A stretch of DNA of 64,000 bases from Musa acuminata AAA Group (GCF_036884655.1 NC_088342.1:37069001-37133000), one strand, 5' to 3'; positions 48,577 through 60,227 are shown, counted from the first letter of the stretch. The notes: generated from the letters alone by a model not told the origin. Made by a program: numbers and translations.

Positions 48577-48765
48577 TCACCACGAGACAGAAACTTTAAC
48601 CCTAGATGTTGAGGGCTTTTTAAGCTTTTTGAATCTGTTAGCACAAGACAAGTCCATGGTCACTTTCATGTCCTTGCTCAAACAGTTAGGATCCTTCTTT
48701 CTCTGATATGCATCTTTAAAAAGTGAGGGCAAGATGGCCTCAAAGTGTGCAGACATCTCTGTCAA
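48577..48765 (-). CDS. Possible short hypothetical protein (62 residues)
   Basis: The frame opens MTEMSAHFEAILPSLFKDAY and ends VKVSVSW. It is rich in lysine near its C-terminus. I do not recognise a family, and there is no membrane segment or signal peptide. It stands in DNA less AT-rich than its surroundings, which is the only support. It could be a first exon, a decayed gene piece or chance. Confidence 0.2.
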   Translation of the reverse strand: MTEMSAHFEAILPSLFKDAYQRKKDPNCLSKDMKVTMDLSCANRFKKLKKPSTSRVKVSVSW

Positions 48766-50840
48766 CTAAATCTTCAATGATATGCCTAAGAATAAACCAC
48801 CATCAAAACAAATGCTACTATCAGTGCCTTGCGGTCATACCATGGGGAGGAGAAAGATTGACCATGGTGGAAAGAATGAGAGATTCAAGCTAAACTAAGT
48901 CAGCCAGGCATATGGGCAGCTCATCCCTTGCAGGCCAACACACCTTTCCATGATGGAGCTGAGGAGTTGCTGCTTTGCTTTCACTCTCAAGTGATGGCAC
49001 ATAGATCACTTAGCTACTGAGGAAAGCTGGTCCCAAGAGTTCAAAAGGAAGTCTAAAGAAAGTGGGAATGAGATAGTTTGGAGTGCCTCAAATCCATCAG
49101 CTAAATTGGGTTGTCCGTGAACTGCCCTCTATCCGATGGTATTGATCACTTGATCTCGTATCAAATGATATGAGATTTATATCAGATGGTAATGATTGAA
49201 ATCTAATCGTTGTCAACTTGTACCAATTGATAATGATCATATTTTGATAATTACCAATCAAATATTGAGATTGCCCTGAAATTATCAATTTGACCGTTTG
49301 AGACTTTTTAAACCCTTTTCTCTCTTTCCCATCAATTCATTTCACTCTTTTCAACTCTCTCAAACTCTTTTTCACTCATCTCTCTCTTATTATCATATTT
49401 TTATTCTCCTAAACTCAATAAAACTATGATTTATAGATTTGATCAAATTTAGGAGACTAATTTGAAAGGATTAAAATAAAAAAAAATATTTTAATCAAGA
49501 GGTATGTATTCTATTTCTAGATTTTTATTGATTTATGAGATGATGAAGTTTATTCTATATAGTGTATGACTTATTGTCTAATATGTTACTTGATATATTT
49601 TTTTATGATAGAATAATATTAATTAGGGAGTAATTAAAATCTTTAATATATGATTAATATGTTTAATATTAATTTTTTTAAAATTAGATATTTAATAGTA
49701 TGCCTTGATGTATCATCGGTATACCTCAATACGTACCATATCGAGTAGGATATTATGATACACTGATACGGATCAAAATTATAAAAAAATAATACGAGTT
49801 TTTATATGTTTGTCATTGTAAAAGTTAGAAAATAAGATATTTATGCTTATAAATTTAAATATAGTAAAGGTATACTTTGAATATTAAGATCCTCCATATA
49901 AATCACTTTTATTAATATCTATAATGAATAAGGTTAATTAAATATTATTTAGTTTAAACTAATGCAACAATAGTAAAGTTGTTATGTCCCAATTATTGGC
50001 AACCGACTAAATAAATCTTTTATGGTCGCTAAGCTATGTGATAAAAAAATATTAATTAATTAAATTAATTATATTTAATTTTTTATTTATAATTATTAGT
50101 AAAAATATTGTTAGGACTTTCTTTAGCTCTTCTCTTACCACATTAGCATTCTCATTTGCGTGATAATTTTTTATATAATACTTTTATTAAGAAGAGTTCA
50201 TCCCTGGTAGTAAAGGAAGTTCAAAGAAAGTCGAACGAAATAGTTTGAAGTGCCTCAAATGCATAATCTTAATTGGGCTTTGGAAGATATGATGACTATA
50301 TTGCTCCTTTTTTTATTTTTAATGATAAGAAAATAATAGTTGATAATAATATATTTGTACTTACAAATTTTACTGTAGTATATGAAATACTTCAAATATT
50401 CAGACCTTGGGCATCCATCCAAAAAAAAAAAAGGTTAATTATTTCTATATGACAAACGTAAATTATAGATTTTTTTATCAGCATAACAAGGACTTAAAGT
50501 TTAATAATGTCAATTGAAAATTTTAACAAATAATTAAGTAATAACTAACAAAAATTAGCATGATCAATGTTAATCCTAAGTTCGAATGAAAAAAGTAAAG
50601 GATTGTGTTACGTAGATTATATTATATCTTATGAATATAGATGCTAATCGATTTTAATATAGAGCTAAATCATTATCGAAGATAACGTAAAACACCTTCA
50701 CCACTTAGGTATCCTGAAATGCAAACATTAGATTATCTGAAAACGATCTATCACATCAATGCCTAGATGTGATATCATATAAGTAAGAGTTCTCTCATTG
50801 TTTTGGATCAATATGAGTTAAAAAGTTTGTCCAAGAAATA
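48766..50840. other. AT-rich host intergenic DNA
   Basis: No gene seen. Segments at about 49125-49290 and 49690-49790 have quasi-palindromic words (CAATTGATAATGATCAT; GTATACCTC / CGATACG types) suggesting old repeats I cannot classify. Confidence 0.4.
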
Positions 50841-51140
50841 AGTTACTATTTTAGAATATAAGAATACCTTTAAAAAAAGATTAGAATTGATAGATAAAAT
50901 AATTAAAAGAAGGATAAATATTATTTTCTTACAAGAGACTAAGTGAATAAGAAAAAATTTTGAAAAGATTAATAATAATATATTTAGAATTTAATATACT
51001 AAAAAATTAAAGATAAAAATGATGTAGAAAATATTGTCGATAAGGATCTTAAGAAAAATATTATATATTAAAAAGATTTGAAGAAATAATTATAATTCTA
51101 AAATTTGTCATATATATATAATGTCAAACGAAATTATATT
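50841..51140 (+). pseudogene. LINE (non-LTR retrotransposon) endonuclease remnant
   Basis: Plus-strand translation, with stops, gives ELIDKIIKRRINIIFLQETK near 50885-50943. That is the endonuclease motif of plant LINEs (a pattern like RRxxIxxLQETKW). Further on, VDKDLKKNIIYIKRF and a hydrophobic IIIILKFVIYI follow in the order expected for the same domain. No reverse transcriptase follows, so only a fragment remains. The match is by eye. Confidence 0.75.
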
Positions 51141-51421
51141 TTTGTATATTTTAATGCAAGACCACCATTAGCTAATTATCAACAATTAACATCACATAAT
51201 CATTATCATTATTATCTCTTACTCTTAAGAGTTACACACTATGATAAATTTTTGTTGTTGTTTCAAAAGAATAAATGGTAAAGATAGATTTATCAACCAA
51301 ATTAGTTAGCACATTTAAAATTCATCGAATAAAGTTTTAAATCCTAAATTTAATGCAAGTGAGTACACTTATATTAAAAATTTGTGAGATGAAGTTTTTT
51401 AGACTTTAGCGAGTGAGGTGG

Positions 51422-51479
<58 letters not shown>

Positions 51480-52389
51480 AGAAAGAAGAAAACGATACAA
51501 ATGAGAACTAGTACAACGAATGCCTCACTGGATTACATATATCGAAAGCTATCCAACAACCGACACTTCTCATGGTGGAACATGAACACGTCTCCTTTGT
51601 CTCAAACTTGCCAAGTGCAAAGAATTTAATATGCATACAATATATGGTCTCATCTCTTGTGTAGAATTTATCCAAACCCAAAGAACATACTTACCATATG
51701 GATAGATCCCAAGAATCGAATTGTAATAAATTATTTTTTCTTAATATTTGTATAGTGTTGAGATGAATATAAGTATCAAAATATAATATCATGAAGTCGA
51801 GTCCACCGCACTTACTTCCTGGATGCTTCCTTCCAGTAGTAACTCACCAAAAGGAGATTCAACGACAAAACTAAAATTAAAGTTTCATATTTTGAATCAT
51901 ACCTCCTTGTGTTAATTACTTTTTGAAATTTTCTTCTCTACTTTATGCTTACATGATAGATCTGATTGATCAAAGCTCTACCCGAAGAGTCATAATTACT
52001 TTGAAATATTAATCATATTAAAATATTTATAAAAATTGAGGCTTGAATATTTCAGTTTGAGAATAAGCAAGAAAAAAATCCGTTAATATGTGAGTCTAGC
52101 AACACCATCATATTAGGCAAAAAAAGAAGAACCAGCATCCTAAATCTTGTTGTCCCCTCCTCTCGCTTTCTCTGTGTTCTTTTACATCATTTAGATAATT
52201 CTTTACATTGTACTCAAAGGAGCTCATAGATGGCAACGTTGGACTTTGGAGTATGTCGGCAAGCTTTGTTAGCCTGAGACCACATGTGGCGTGTCCATGC
52301 CATGCCATGCTGCACTTTGTGCCAAACAAGACTGTGGCTGTTTTCATGCTTGGCTTTCATGAGCTATTTTGTTTCTTTGTTTTCTTCCG
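51141..52389. other. AT-rich host intergenic DNA with GA microsatellite
   Basis: No gene recognised. The open frame on the minus strand at 52108-52347 has no similarity I know of. A GA microsatellite lies at 51427-51472. Confidence 0.4.
51427..51472. repeat. GA dinucleotide microsatellite
   Basis: About 23 GA units, followed by impure GAAA units. Confidence 0.95.
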
Positions 52390-52700
52390 TGATCTCATTC
52401 CTCTTGAAATCAATTTAATCTTTTCGATCTTACATGTAAGACAACTATCTCATTCCTCTTTGTTTTCCTTTTTTCTTTTTGGGGTCATCTCATTACTCTC
52501 AAATCAATTTAATCCTTTCAATCTTACATATAATTGCATAATTAAGACATTATGATATATCGTTATCATCAAACTTTTTCTTTCTTTTTTTTTAGTGATC
52601 TCATTACTTTTGAAGTCAATTTAATCTTCTCGATCTTACAAGTAATATAAAAGTCAATATCAAATAATTAAGACATTACGGCTTGTTGTTACCATCAACA
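52390..52700. repeat. Three-copy degenerate tandem repeat
   Basis: Three blocks start near 52390, 52487 and 52596 with ATCTCATT(C/A)CT and share TCAATTTAATC(T/C)TTTC(G/A)ATCTTACA. They are 95-110 bp apart. The second and third also share AATTAAGACATTA. Confidence 0.8.
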
Positions 52701-53646
52701 TTGCACATCGATATGAGTCTTCTCTCCTTTTTATTTTTCTTTTACTTTTGATCTTTCTTTTATATCATTCTTTGTTTTCTTCTAACGTTTTATAGGATTT
52801 ATATGAAATAAATTGCAAAGATTCTTACTTGATCAAACTTCTAATTTACCATTTACTTCTATTTTTTTAATTTAAGAAGGCATTATAAGGTAAGGTAAAC
52901 TTTTTTAATAATATATTAAAAATATGTTAATGAGATAAGAATATTGAGCTGAATATATGGAGTTATTATGAAATACAGAAAAAAAAAATTATTCATGAAT
53001 AACTAAATATCGTTTCGATTTAGGATACGATGAAAGAGACTTATTTAAGAGGACAAAGATACGTGTTTGGGAGACCTATGGATGTGTTAATTAAAAAAAA
53101 TAAAATGATTAATATTGATGATAAGAAGAGAGACAAAAGGAAGCTTAACAAAAATTATAAATAAAAATTTAAATATTCTAAATTTAATTCAACATATAAC
53201 TTATTACCACGATAAAAAATCTATATACCTGATTTTAAATAATTAAGACTTATTACTTACTATTATATTGTAAGACAAAGAATTACATAGGTAAGAAACG
53301 AATGGATACTTTTTCTTCTTTCAAATACAATAACACATTCAAACATGAATTGATTTATATCGATACATTCAAATATCTGACATATGTCAACGTTATCTTG
53401 TTTACTGGCAATTTAAGTGCATGGAGCAGCAGCATGGAGAACAGCAACAGGAATCCCTCCTCATGATCCATGGGACTGTGTGCCCAATCTTTAATCCCCA
53501 GAGCAAGGAGGATCCAAGGAACTACTGTTCCTCCAAAGCTCATCGAGAACAAAAGAAAGGAAGACTGATGCATGTGGCAGTAGTAGCTTTGGCCATTGGA
53601 TATATAGCAAGATGTGAAGCACAGTAGTCGTAGTAGTAGTAGTAAG
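52701..53646. other. Region downstream of the AAA-ATPase gene
   Basis: AT-rich up to about 53400, less so after. It probably includes the 3' untranslated region of the AAA-ATPase gene nearest 53779. No further gene is seen. Confidence 0.4.
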
Positions 53647-53830
53647 CATGGATAACATGTTGGGAGATCAAAGTAGCTCATCAATCCCCCTCCTCTTCTT
53701 CCTCCTTGTCTTCTTTTACATGGCAATTGGAGAGCAAGATGTGAACCATGGATCACATGTTGAGATTAATGGACTCCATCAATCTTCTTCTGCCCCCTTG
53801 TCTTCTTTTGCATTGCAACTGTGCATCAAT
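53647..53830 (-). repeat. Degenerate direct repeat across the AAA-ATPase stop codon
   Basis: Blocks at about 53647-53735 and 53744-53820 share (plus strand) CATGGAT(A/C)ACATGTTG near the start and CCTTGTCTTCTTTT near the end, offset by about 97 bp. The second block holds the last codons and stop of the gene, the first lies in the 3' untranslated region. Confidence 0.75.
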
Positions 53831-55305
53831 TGTCCAGGACTCTCCTTGGGGCTCTCCAATGCCCTCTTCTCCTGCTCTTCCTCCTCCTCCACCACCTGCT
53901 CGCTCAAACTCCTCTTCCTCTCCTTCCTCCGCTCGACGCGGGCCTTCAGAGCCTCCAGCAGCTCCGCCGCCGCCTCGCGCCTCACCCGCCTCCGGTTCTT
54001 TATCAGGATCTCACTGACATCCGCCGGAGTTATCTCGGCCTCGTCCACCACCTCCGCCAACTCCCACATCAGTTCGTCGTTCTGCTCGCCGTCTTCCCAT
54101 CCTAGGTAGTTCTTCATGAGGATCTTCAGCGCCTGGAACGAGCAGTAGCTCATGAACACGTGCATGTCCATCCTCCCCGACCGCACCAGCGCCGGGTCGA
54201 GCTTCTCGATGTGGTTGGTGGTGAACACGAAGATCCGCTCGCTGCCGCAGCACGACCACAGCCCGTCGGTGAAGTTGAGCAGCCCCGACAGGGTTATTGT
54301 CCTGGCGGCGCCGCCGCCGTCCTCCGTCCCGCCGGTGGGTCTCAAGTCCGATGGCGGCTCACACGACGGGACCGGCTTCTTGGAGCTCCTGTTGGTGAGA
54401 TTGACGGAGCAGTCGATGTCTTCGATGACGATGATTGACTTGGAGGTGGTCTTCATCAGGAGCTTTCGGAGCTCGGAGTTGGTGTGCACCTCAGTGAGCT
54501 CGAGGTCGTAGACGTCATAGCCGAGGTAATTGGCCATGGCAGCGATCATGCTGGACTTGCCAGTGCCGGGCGGGCCGTAGAGCAGGTATCCGCGCTTCCA
54601 TGCCCGGCCGGTCTTCTCGTAGAAGGCCTTCCCTTGAGCGAAGTCGTTGAGGTCGGCCATGATGAGCTCCTTCCTCGCGGGATCCATGGCGAGGGTGTCG
54701 AAGGTGCTTGGATGCTTGAATGGGACTGACTCCCACGGGAAGCCGCGGGACTCCATGGAGCCGCCGCGGGAATTGGTGTACAGCAGCCGGTCCTGGTTCC
54801 GGCGGCGGAGTTCGGTGGCGGTCTCCATGATGTGGTCGAGGTACGCCGGGAGGAGGAGGGGCTTGTCCTTCTTCTTGATCCGGAGGGTGAAGCTGCGCTT
54901 CTCCTCAGGAAGCTGCCTCCAGGAGAAGGTCTGCGACTGGCGCTGCGTGACGGCGTGCTCCCAGGTGGCGCTGGCGCCGCGGAAGCTGTCCACGAGGCGG
55001 TCGTTGTTGGCGAGGCCGAAGGTGAAGGCGGAGGAGTTGAGGCTGCGGGAGAGGCTCAGCCGGGAGGACGCCATGGAGGCCGACCGGCTGAGGTACAGCT
55101 GCACCGCGTGGTACAGCTCATTGGTGTTCACGCCGTCCGTCTCCGTGATGTCGAAGTAGCAGTACGTGGAGAAGCAGCGGAACAGGCGGTGGAACAGCTT
55201 CGCCGCCGCGAACCACAGTTCCGGCGGGAACACCGCGTGGAGAATGCTCTGGAAAAAGGCGAACACGCCCATGATCGAGGCCAGGGAGGTCCACACCTCC
55301 TTCAT
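53779..55305 (-). CDS. AAA-type ATPase, plant At5g57480/At4g25835-like (BCS1-related) family
   Basis: Single-exon gene of 508 residues. The start chosen is the ATG at 55305 (MKEVWTSLASIMGVFAFFQS), the family's usual N-terminus; the in-frame extension upstream has no ATG. Residues 5-26 form a hydrophobic membrane-anchor segment. An AAA-associated N-terminal domain follows (about 28-125). The ATPase domain has Walker A GPPGTGKS (244-251), Walker B IIVIEDID (291-298), sensor Asn in FTTNH (361-365) and arginine-finger region RSGRMD (375-380). A basic helix and an acidic run (EEEEEQEK, 473-480) end the protein. All ATPase residues are intact, so it is likely active. Family members are membrane-anchored AAA proteins with roles described in stress and seed development; the exact substrate is unknown. 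High GC and G/C-ending codons contrast with the AT-rich neighbourhood, as is common in monocot genes. Confidence 0.96.
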   Translation of the reverse strand: MKEVWTSLASIMGVFAFFQSILHAVFPPELWFAAAKLFHRLFRCFSTYCYFDITETDGVNTNELYHAVQLYLSRSASMASSRLSLSRSLNSSAFTFGLANNDRLVDSFRGASATWEHAVTQRQSQTFSWRQLPEEKRSFTLRIKKKDKPLLLPAYLDHIMETATELRRRNQDRLLYTNSRGGSMESRGFPWESVPFKHPSTFDTLAMDPARKELIMADLNDFAQGKAFYEKTGRAWKRGYLLYGPPGTGKSSMIAAMANYLGYDVYDLELTEVHTNSELRKLLMKTTSKSIIVIEDIDCSVNLTNRSSKKPVPSCEPPSDLRPTGGTEDGGGAARTITLSGLLNFTDGLWSCCGSERIFVFTTNHIEKLDPALVRSGRMDMHVFMSYCSFQALKILMKNYLGWEDGEQNDELMWELAEVVDEAEITPADVSEILIKNRRRVRREAAAELLEALKARVERRKERKRSLSEQVVEEEEEQEKRALESPKESPGQLMHSCNAKEDKGAEED

Positions 55306-55611
55306 ATCTCCCCCTCCCCTGTTCTTCGCCTGTTCCCTCCTCCCCTCACCTCCAACAAAAAAGCTTCCTTTCTTATCGCTTTCTTGCTTACACCAACAAA
55401 AAGACGGAAAGCAGTTTAGATTCTTGAATCGATTCTTGGAATAACGCAACAGATTTCTGGATCTTGATTGGACGTCTCCACCCTCCGTTCCTTCCTCTGT
55501 AATGCCCTACTCTGTTTCAAAGGGAAGAAGAGAGGAAGGGGGAGAGGACAAAGTAAGACGACAAGGAAAAATAAGATTGCTTTGAAGCAAGAAGAGGTTG
55601 GGGAGAGGATG

Positions 55612-55619
55612 TATTTATA
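55612..55619 (-). promoter_or_regulatory. TATA box of the AAA-ATPase gene
   Basis: TATTTATA on the plus strand is TATAAATA on the minus strand, about 307 bases before the ATG. The stretch between is GA-rich on one strand and has no other ATG in frame. Confidence 0.6.
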
Positions 55620-55929
55620 GAGGGAAGCTTCACCCTCTTTCTTGCTTCCCGAGCTTTTGTGCGACTACAAAGATGTGAGAAAAAGACCATGGCAGGACCT
55701 GTGGAGATTTAGTAGGCCACACCTGCAAACAGCAAGGAATAAATAATCATGCATGCACATAAATGCTATCACTCTTGTGAATCGTATCACGGTTTCTTCA
55801 CCTCAACATCATCGACTCATATTACTAATGCGTTCATCGAGGATTCTCTTCTCTTACATCTTAGCTGTTAGCAGCATGGCCTTTCAAATCAATCGGAGGG
55901 ACTGATATCATCAACAACAACATCTATCG

Positions 55930-55967
<38 letters not shown>

Positions 55968-56172
55968 ATTCAATGCCTCCTCCTTCCCTTACCCTCATCA
56001 GCTACCAGCAGGGGAGTTCTTTCCCGGCTTCTGCTCATCGATTTCCACATGCAGCAAACACAGATTGCAGGTGCAAGCAAACAAGGCAAGTAAGCCTCGA
56101 TTCGCAAGCAATCCACACAGGGAAGCGAAGGGAGCTTCAAACAAGGATGAAGCATGCTCGACGCAGCTCGAC
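55620..56172. other. Upstream region of the AAA-ATPase gene
   Basis: It probably holds the promoter of the minus-strand gene. A CT microsatellite (55934-55965) is the only clear structure. No gene is seen. Confidence 0.4.
55934..55965. repeat. CT dinucleotide microsatellite
   Basis: About 16 CT units, about 630 bases before the ATPase start codon. Confidence 0.95.
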
Positions 56173-56541
56173 ATGAACAGGCACGCTTCCCAACATCATG
56201 GAGTCCGATGTCCTATGCCTTCTACGCTTCCTATAAACCCTAACCAGCCATTGGATCGTGGATTCATCAGCAAATGGTTCTCTCTCTTGTGTGTGTTTCT
56301 AGTTTACGTTGCTGCATTCTGCCATGGCATGCACGTACTCCGAGCTTATAACATAATCTTACTTTACAGAAAAGAATCGAATCTACTGCGAGCAGCTGAA
56401 GGCAGTAAGATGCAAGAGGTTGAAGAAGAGGCAGAACAACTCACATGTGAGTCCAAAGTTTCTGAGATCGAAGGCATATATTCCCTGCTCCTGAGGATTC
56501 TTCTGCGTCCTGTGATCGATCCTCCACTGCAAACCAACTAG
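56173..56541 (+). CDS. Possible small membrane protein, hypothetical (122 residues)
   Basis: From the ATG at 56173 the frame opens MNRHASQHHGVRCPMPSTL. It has one strongly hydrophobic segment, WFSLLCVFLVYVAAF (about residues 35-49), then a basic and a glutamate-rich part (KMQEVEEEAEQL). I do not recognise a family. It is head-to-head with the AAA-ATPase gene. The frame is long for this AT-rich DNA and the segment is not repetitive, which gives weak support. Confidence 0.25.
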   Translation: MNRHASQHHGVRCPMPSTLPINPNQPLDRGFISKWFSLLCVFLVYVAAFCHGMHVLRAYNIILLYRKESNLLRAAEGSKMQEVEEEAEQLTCESKVSEIEGIYSLLLRILLRPVIDPPLQTN

Positions 56542-56849
56542 CCTCCGAATGAGTAGGTACTGTACTATACACCTACTTGAAGGACAACTTTTAGCTCAAT
56601 ATGGAATCGAAAGAGAACACAGCAAGCTCAATACACCATGTGACGATCCATGTCACACAATTTAGGATTAAGAACCTATTAGTTATTGCAATATTAGATA
56701 ACGATCTTGTGAAAAAAAATAAAGGATCACATGTAAATTTAATCCTTTCTCAACTAGTAATAACAAGTTATTACTATCCAAGATTAAACCAAATTAAAAA
56801 AAAAAAATCAAAATGAACAAAAATTATATCAAATTAAAAAAAAAAACAC

Positions 56850-57130
56850 TTACACTCTTAGACTTCAATCCTATAGACTTGAATACTTGAGGCTTGGATG
56901 GATCTACACATGTAAATACCACATATTTATAAATATAAAATATAAGAATCTCTAATCTCTATAACTCTATTTATTCTTATTTAAAAGGTAAAACATCAAT
57001 TTGACATGTTTCAAAATATATTTTAACTTTTTAAACTAAGAATTCATTATCCCTACAATCCTATCGAATCTTATTTAAAAGGTAAGATATTAATTTGTTA
57101 TCTTTCAAAATATACTTTAATTTCTTAACA
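56850..57130 (-). repeat. Probable LTR of a degenerate copia element
   Basis: On the minus strand the sequence reads polypurine AAGGGAGAG (57131-57139) followed by TGTTAAGAAATT at 57130, typical of the start of a copia 3' LTR. Inside, two near-copies of TTTCAAAATATA...TTTAACTTTT lie about 100 bases apart. The left end is not certain. Confidence 0.55.
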
Positions 57131-57768
57131 CTCTCCCTTAAATTATATATTTGGAGATAAGTGTCAGCTTACTTAGGAAATCTTTAAATTATCCTTTAAA
57201 AAGAGATTTGGTAAAAATATCTATTACATTTTCTTTAATTTTGATCTCCATGACCTTAATAACTCCTTGAAGCACCATTTCCTTGGATAAAATGATGTTC
57301 AATTTTAATATGTTTGGTTCTTGCATGACAAATTTGATTTGTAGCTAATTTTAAGGTACTTTAATTATCACATGTCCTAGATTAGATGCCTTAACTATAC
57401 ACATTCTTGAGTAGCAAGTGAGGAAGCATTGTATTCTGCTTCAATTATAAAAAGAGACATCGATTGTTATTTCTTACTGTATACCATAATATGCAAGTAG
57501 AACCATATAAAAAGACTTAGCTAGAAGTAGATCTACTATTATCCATATCACCTCCTAAATCAGCATCCAATTCAAGGGTAGAATTCATATATATTAAAAT
57601 TCTTTTTGCTGTATCAAGATGTGGTATACAAAACCAACTAAAAATGCAATATATGGTCTCGTAATTGTTAAGTAGATGAGACTATCAATAATAACAAGTA
57701 AAGATCAAGGGTAAGAAAGAATCTTCCCATCATTATAACTTAACTAATAAGACCCTAGGATTTTATCA
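57131..57768 (-). pseudogene. Ty1/copia pol remnant, RNase H region
   Basis: Minus-strand translation shows, in order, LDADLGGDMDNSR (near 57565), IEAEYNASSLATQEC (near 57445) and CHARTKHIKIEHHFI (near 57340). That is the end of copia RNase H (patterns DADWAGDxDxRRST, AEYxAxxxAxxE, HxRxKHIxIxxHFIR). Frameshifts and stops break it. The element is probably paired with the LTR at 56850-57130. Confidence 0.8.
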
Positions 57769-58052
57769 TGGAAGGAAGGAGAGAAAAGGGGATGATCACT
57801 TCGAGGGGATCGACCTCCTTGATCACTTCGAGGGGATCAACCTCCTATGGTTTGTCAAAAAACTGAATAATATTTCATTGTCGGCTGAAAAGAAATGGTT
57901 ACATCACTATTTATAGAGTTCCACCTAGAGTCCACAAGGACTTGGACTCTTAATAATAAATAAATATTACATAAACCTCTACTCGACTCTAATTGAATTA
58001 AAAAACTCAATAAACATTATTCAAAAGCTTAGAAAATAAAAAGGTCATAACA
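57769..58052 (-). repeat. LTR of deleted gypsy element J
   Basis: On the minus strand the LTR begins TGTTATGACC at 58052, after a polypurine tract (58053-58066, GAGGGAGGAAT on the minus strand). A TATA-like CTATAAATAG lies near 57910. Words shared with G's LTR include GATCGACCTCCTT on the plus strand. The left end at 57769 is less certain. Confidence 0.6.
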
Positions 58053-58706
58053 ATTCCTCCCTCTTTAAATTAGCCTTGTCCTCAAGGCTGAGCAGTATCA
58101 AACTCGGGGAGTTTCTCTTTCAACACTTCAATCACAAGATATTTGTGGCACATCACAACCCGTTAATCGAGTAAGTACAGTCTCCACTTCTTGATAGTGT
58201 AAGTAATAGGTTAGCCTTTTGGTGTTATAGTCTTCTGAAAAACCCTCTCCATTTGATGGCTAGTGGCAGTTGAGACATTACTTCTATGTCTTCCCTTTAG
58301 GATCACCTGCTTTCCATTAATAAAAAATTTCATGATTAGTTTAGAAAAATTTCACGAAACATTACCCAAAGTTGATAGCCATTCAATTTTGAGCACCACT
58401 TTGAAGTCTTCCAAGGGTAGTAAAAAGAAGTCCACAAGTAACTCTTGGCCCTACAAAGTCAGTTTAATCTTTGAAAATTTGTTATCACAGATTAAAATTC
58501 GACCATCGATAACCTTTACTTTGAATTTGTTACAGTCTTCAATGTGGTAAGCTAATCGGTCGGCAACCTTATTGTTCATAAAATTATTAATACTACCAGT
58601 ATCAATCAAAATGGTAACATGTTGAAGTTTCAAAGTTCCTCCAACTTTCATAGTTTGCGGGTTAGAGTAGCCGGCTAATGCATACACTATATATATATGT
58701 AGGTCC
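58053..58706 (-). pseudogene. Gypsy element J: deleted internal region with protease remnant
   Basis: On the minus strand the region next to F has ALAGYSNPQTMKV and then ILIDTGSINNFMNNKVADRL (58687-58451), an aspartic protease like that of G. A segment matching G's IEWL region follows near 58390. The remaining part is the pol C-terminus (LTGCD, and LRTRLI near 58080), next to the polypurine tract. RT, RNase H and integrase are missing, so a large internal deletion has joined protease to the pol end. Element F cuts off the gag side at 58707. Confidence 0.75.
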
Positions 58707-60227
58707 TATTGAATCTTGGATTTTGATGATGAAACCAATTGATAAGTGTTTATGAATTGATCTACTTTTTGAGTGACGTAGGATGCTTCGATTAAGATGA
58801 GATAATTAAAGCAGGAAGAATCATGTTGGGCTGATAGAATATGTCAGAAGATTGGACGTCTAGCCGGAGGATTAGATGACATATCGACAGAATGCTTTGG
58901 GCCATGGATTCGGGCATCGGGCTAAGAAGAGCGAAAATTACGCCAAGAATATCGGAGTTGTAGAGGTCAACTGGCCGTTGGGCAATAGGCTGCAAAAGAG
59001 GACGATGCGTCGAAGAATCGGACGAAGCATCGATGGACCAATGTCATGCTGGACAACGTGATTAATGCTTAGTAATAATTATCTAAATCAAAATGTGTTT
59101 TTATATATGCAAGATTAACTACGATAGTGAGGTATAAAGCAAAATAAAGTCCCGGAGTCAAGAACGTGATTTCATTGGGAGTTCGAGAGTTCGTCTAAAG
59201 TCCGAACATTTGTCAAAAGTTCTGTCGGAATTGATTGAGAAGTCCCAGAGCTTGCCAAAGAAGCTCATCGGAACTCGCTAAGAAGATTATCATAAAGTCC
59301 AGGAGCTTGTCGGGAGTTCGTTGGAACATTGCCGAGAGATCGTCGGAAGTTCGCCAAAAGATCGCCGAAAGCTCGCCAGAAGAAACCTAAACTTACGAAC
59401 TTTGTTTAGCTTAGTAAATATCTTAAAATTTGTAGTTAGTACATAAAAGGGATTAGAATTGGGCTAACCCAATTAGGGGACAGTTGGGCCAAGTTTGGAT
59501 TGTGTTGGGCCAAGAGAAAGGCCCAAATAGTGACCAAACAGGTGAAACCATCATGACACAGTCTCCAAGACTGTGTCAAGCGGTGGTACCGCATGTTTAG
59601 GTGGTGGTACCGCTAGTCTAGGCGGTGGTACCACCCGTACCCTGAAATTTCGGGGGTTTGAATTTTGGGCTCTAAATTTGAATCCATTTGGGGCCTATAA
59701 ATACCCCATCTATTCCTGCATGGAGAAGCAAGAAATATTGAGAAAAACCTTGTGATTCTAAAGTTGTAAACCTTAGAAAGTTGAGATTCCTCTTCCTAAA
59801 GCTTAGAGAGAGTTCTAAGGGAGGTGTGAGAGGGATACCTCGTAAAAGTGGATTGTAAAAGGTTGTCTCCTAAAGCTGTGAAAAGGAGAAGAGGGGTGTA
59901 AAATGGTAGTTGGTGTTTGTCCAAGACTGATAGTGGATGTCGATGGCCTCGACAGAAGAGGAATCAGTGAAGTGGATGTAGGTCACGACGACCGAACCAC
60001 TATAAAAATCTAGTTTGTGTTTCTCTTGTGCAATTTACTTTACTGCAAACCACTTTACTTACTTTATATCCACTATGCTCTTCCATACACTTTCAAAGTT
60101 AATACCTTTCTGAAACAGTTTTTTGTTGGAAACAGATTTAATCGCAACGAAGTTTTGAACCGACATAATTTTTACCGCTACACTAATTCACCCCCCCCCC
60201 CTCTTAGTGCCGACTATTTTCCTAACA
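58707..60227 (+). repeat. 5' LTR of element F
   Basis: 1521 bp with a short GGTGGTACCGC array (about 59578-59636) and TATAAATA at 59696-59703. It has fewer U3 repeats than the other LTRs. Confidence 0.9.

Noticed and set aside
52208..52555. 115-residue plus-strand frame
   Set aside because: No ATG start. It runs into a three-copy AT-rich tandem repeat that gives Phe-rich residues. No similarity recognised.
54832..55419. 195-residue plus-strand frame opposite the AAA-ATPase gene, plus others at 54160-54438 and 54647-55159
   Set aside because: Shadows of a GC-rich coding sequence on the opposite strand. The minus-strand frame has all ATPase motifs.
55306..55449. 48-residue N-terminal extension of the AAA-ATPase frame
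   Set aside because: It starts only at TTG, has no ATG, and family members begin at the M(K/R)E(V/Y)WTSLAS position.
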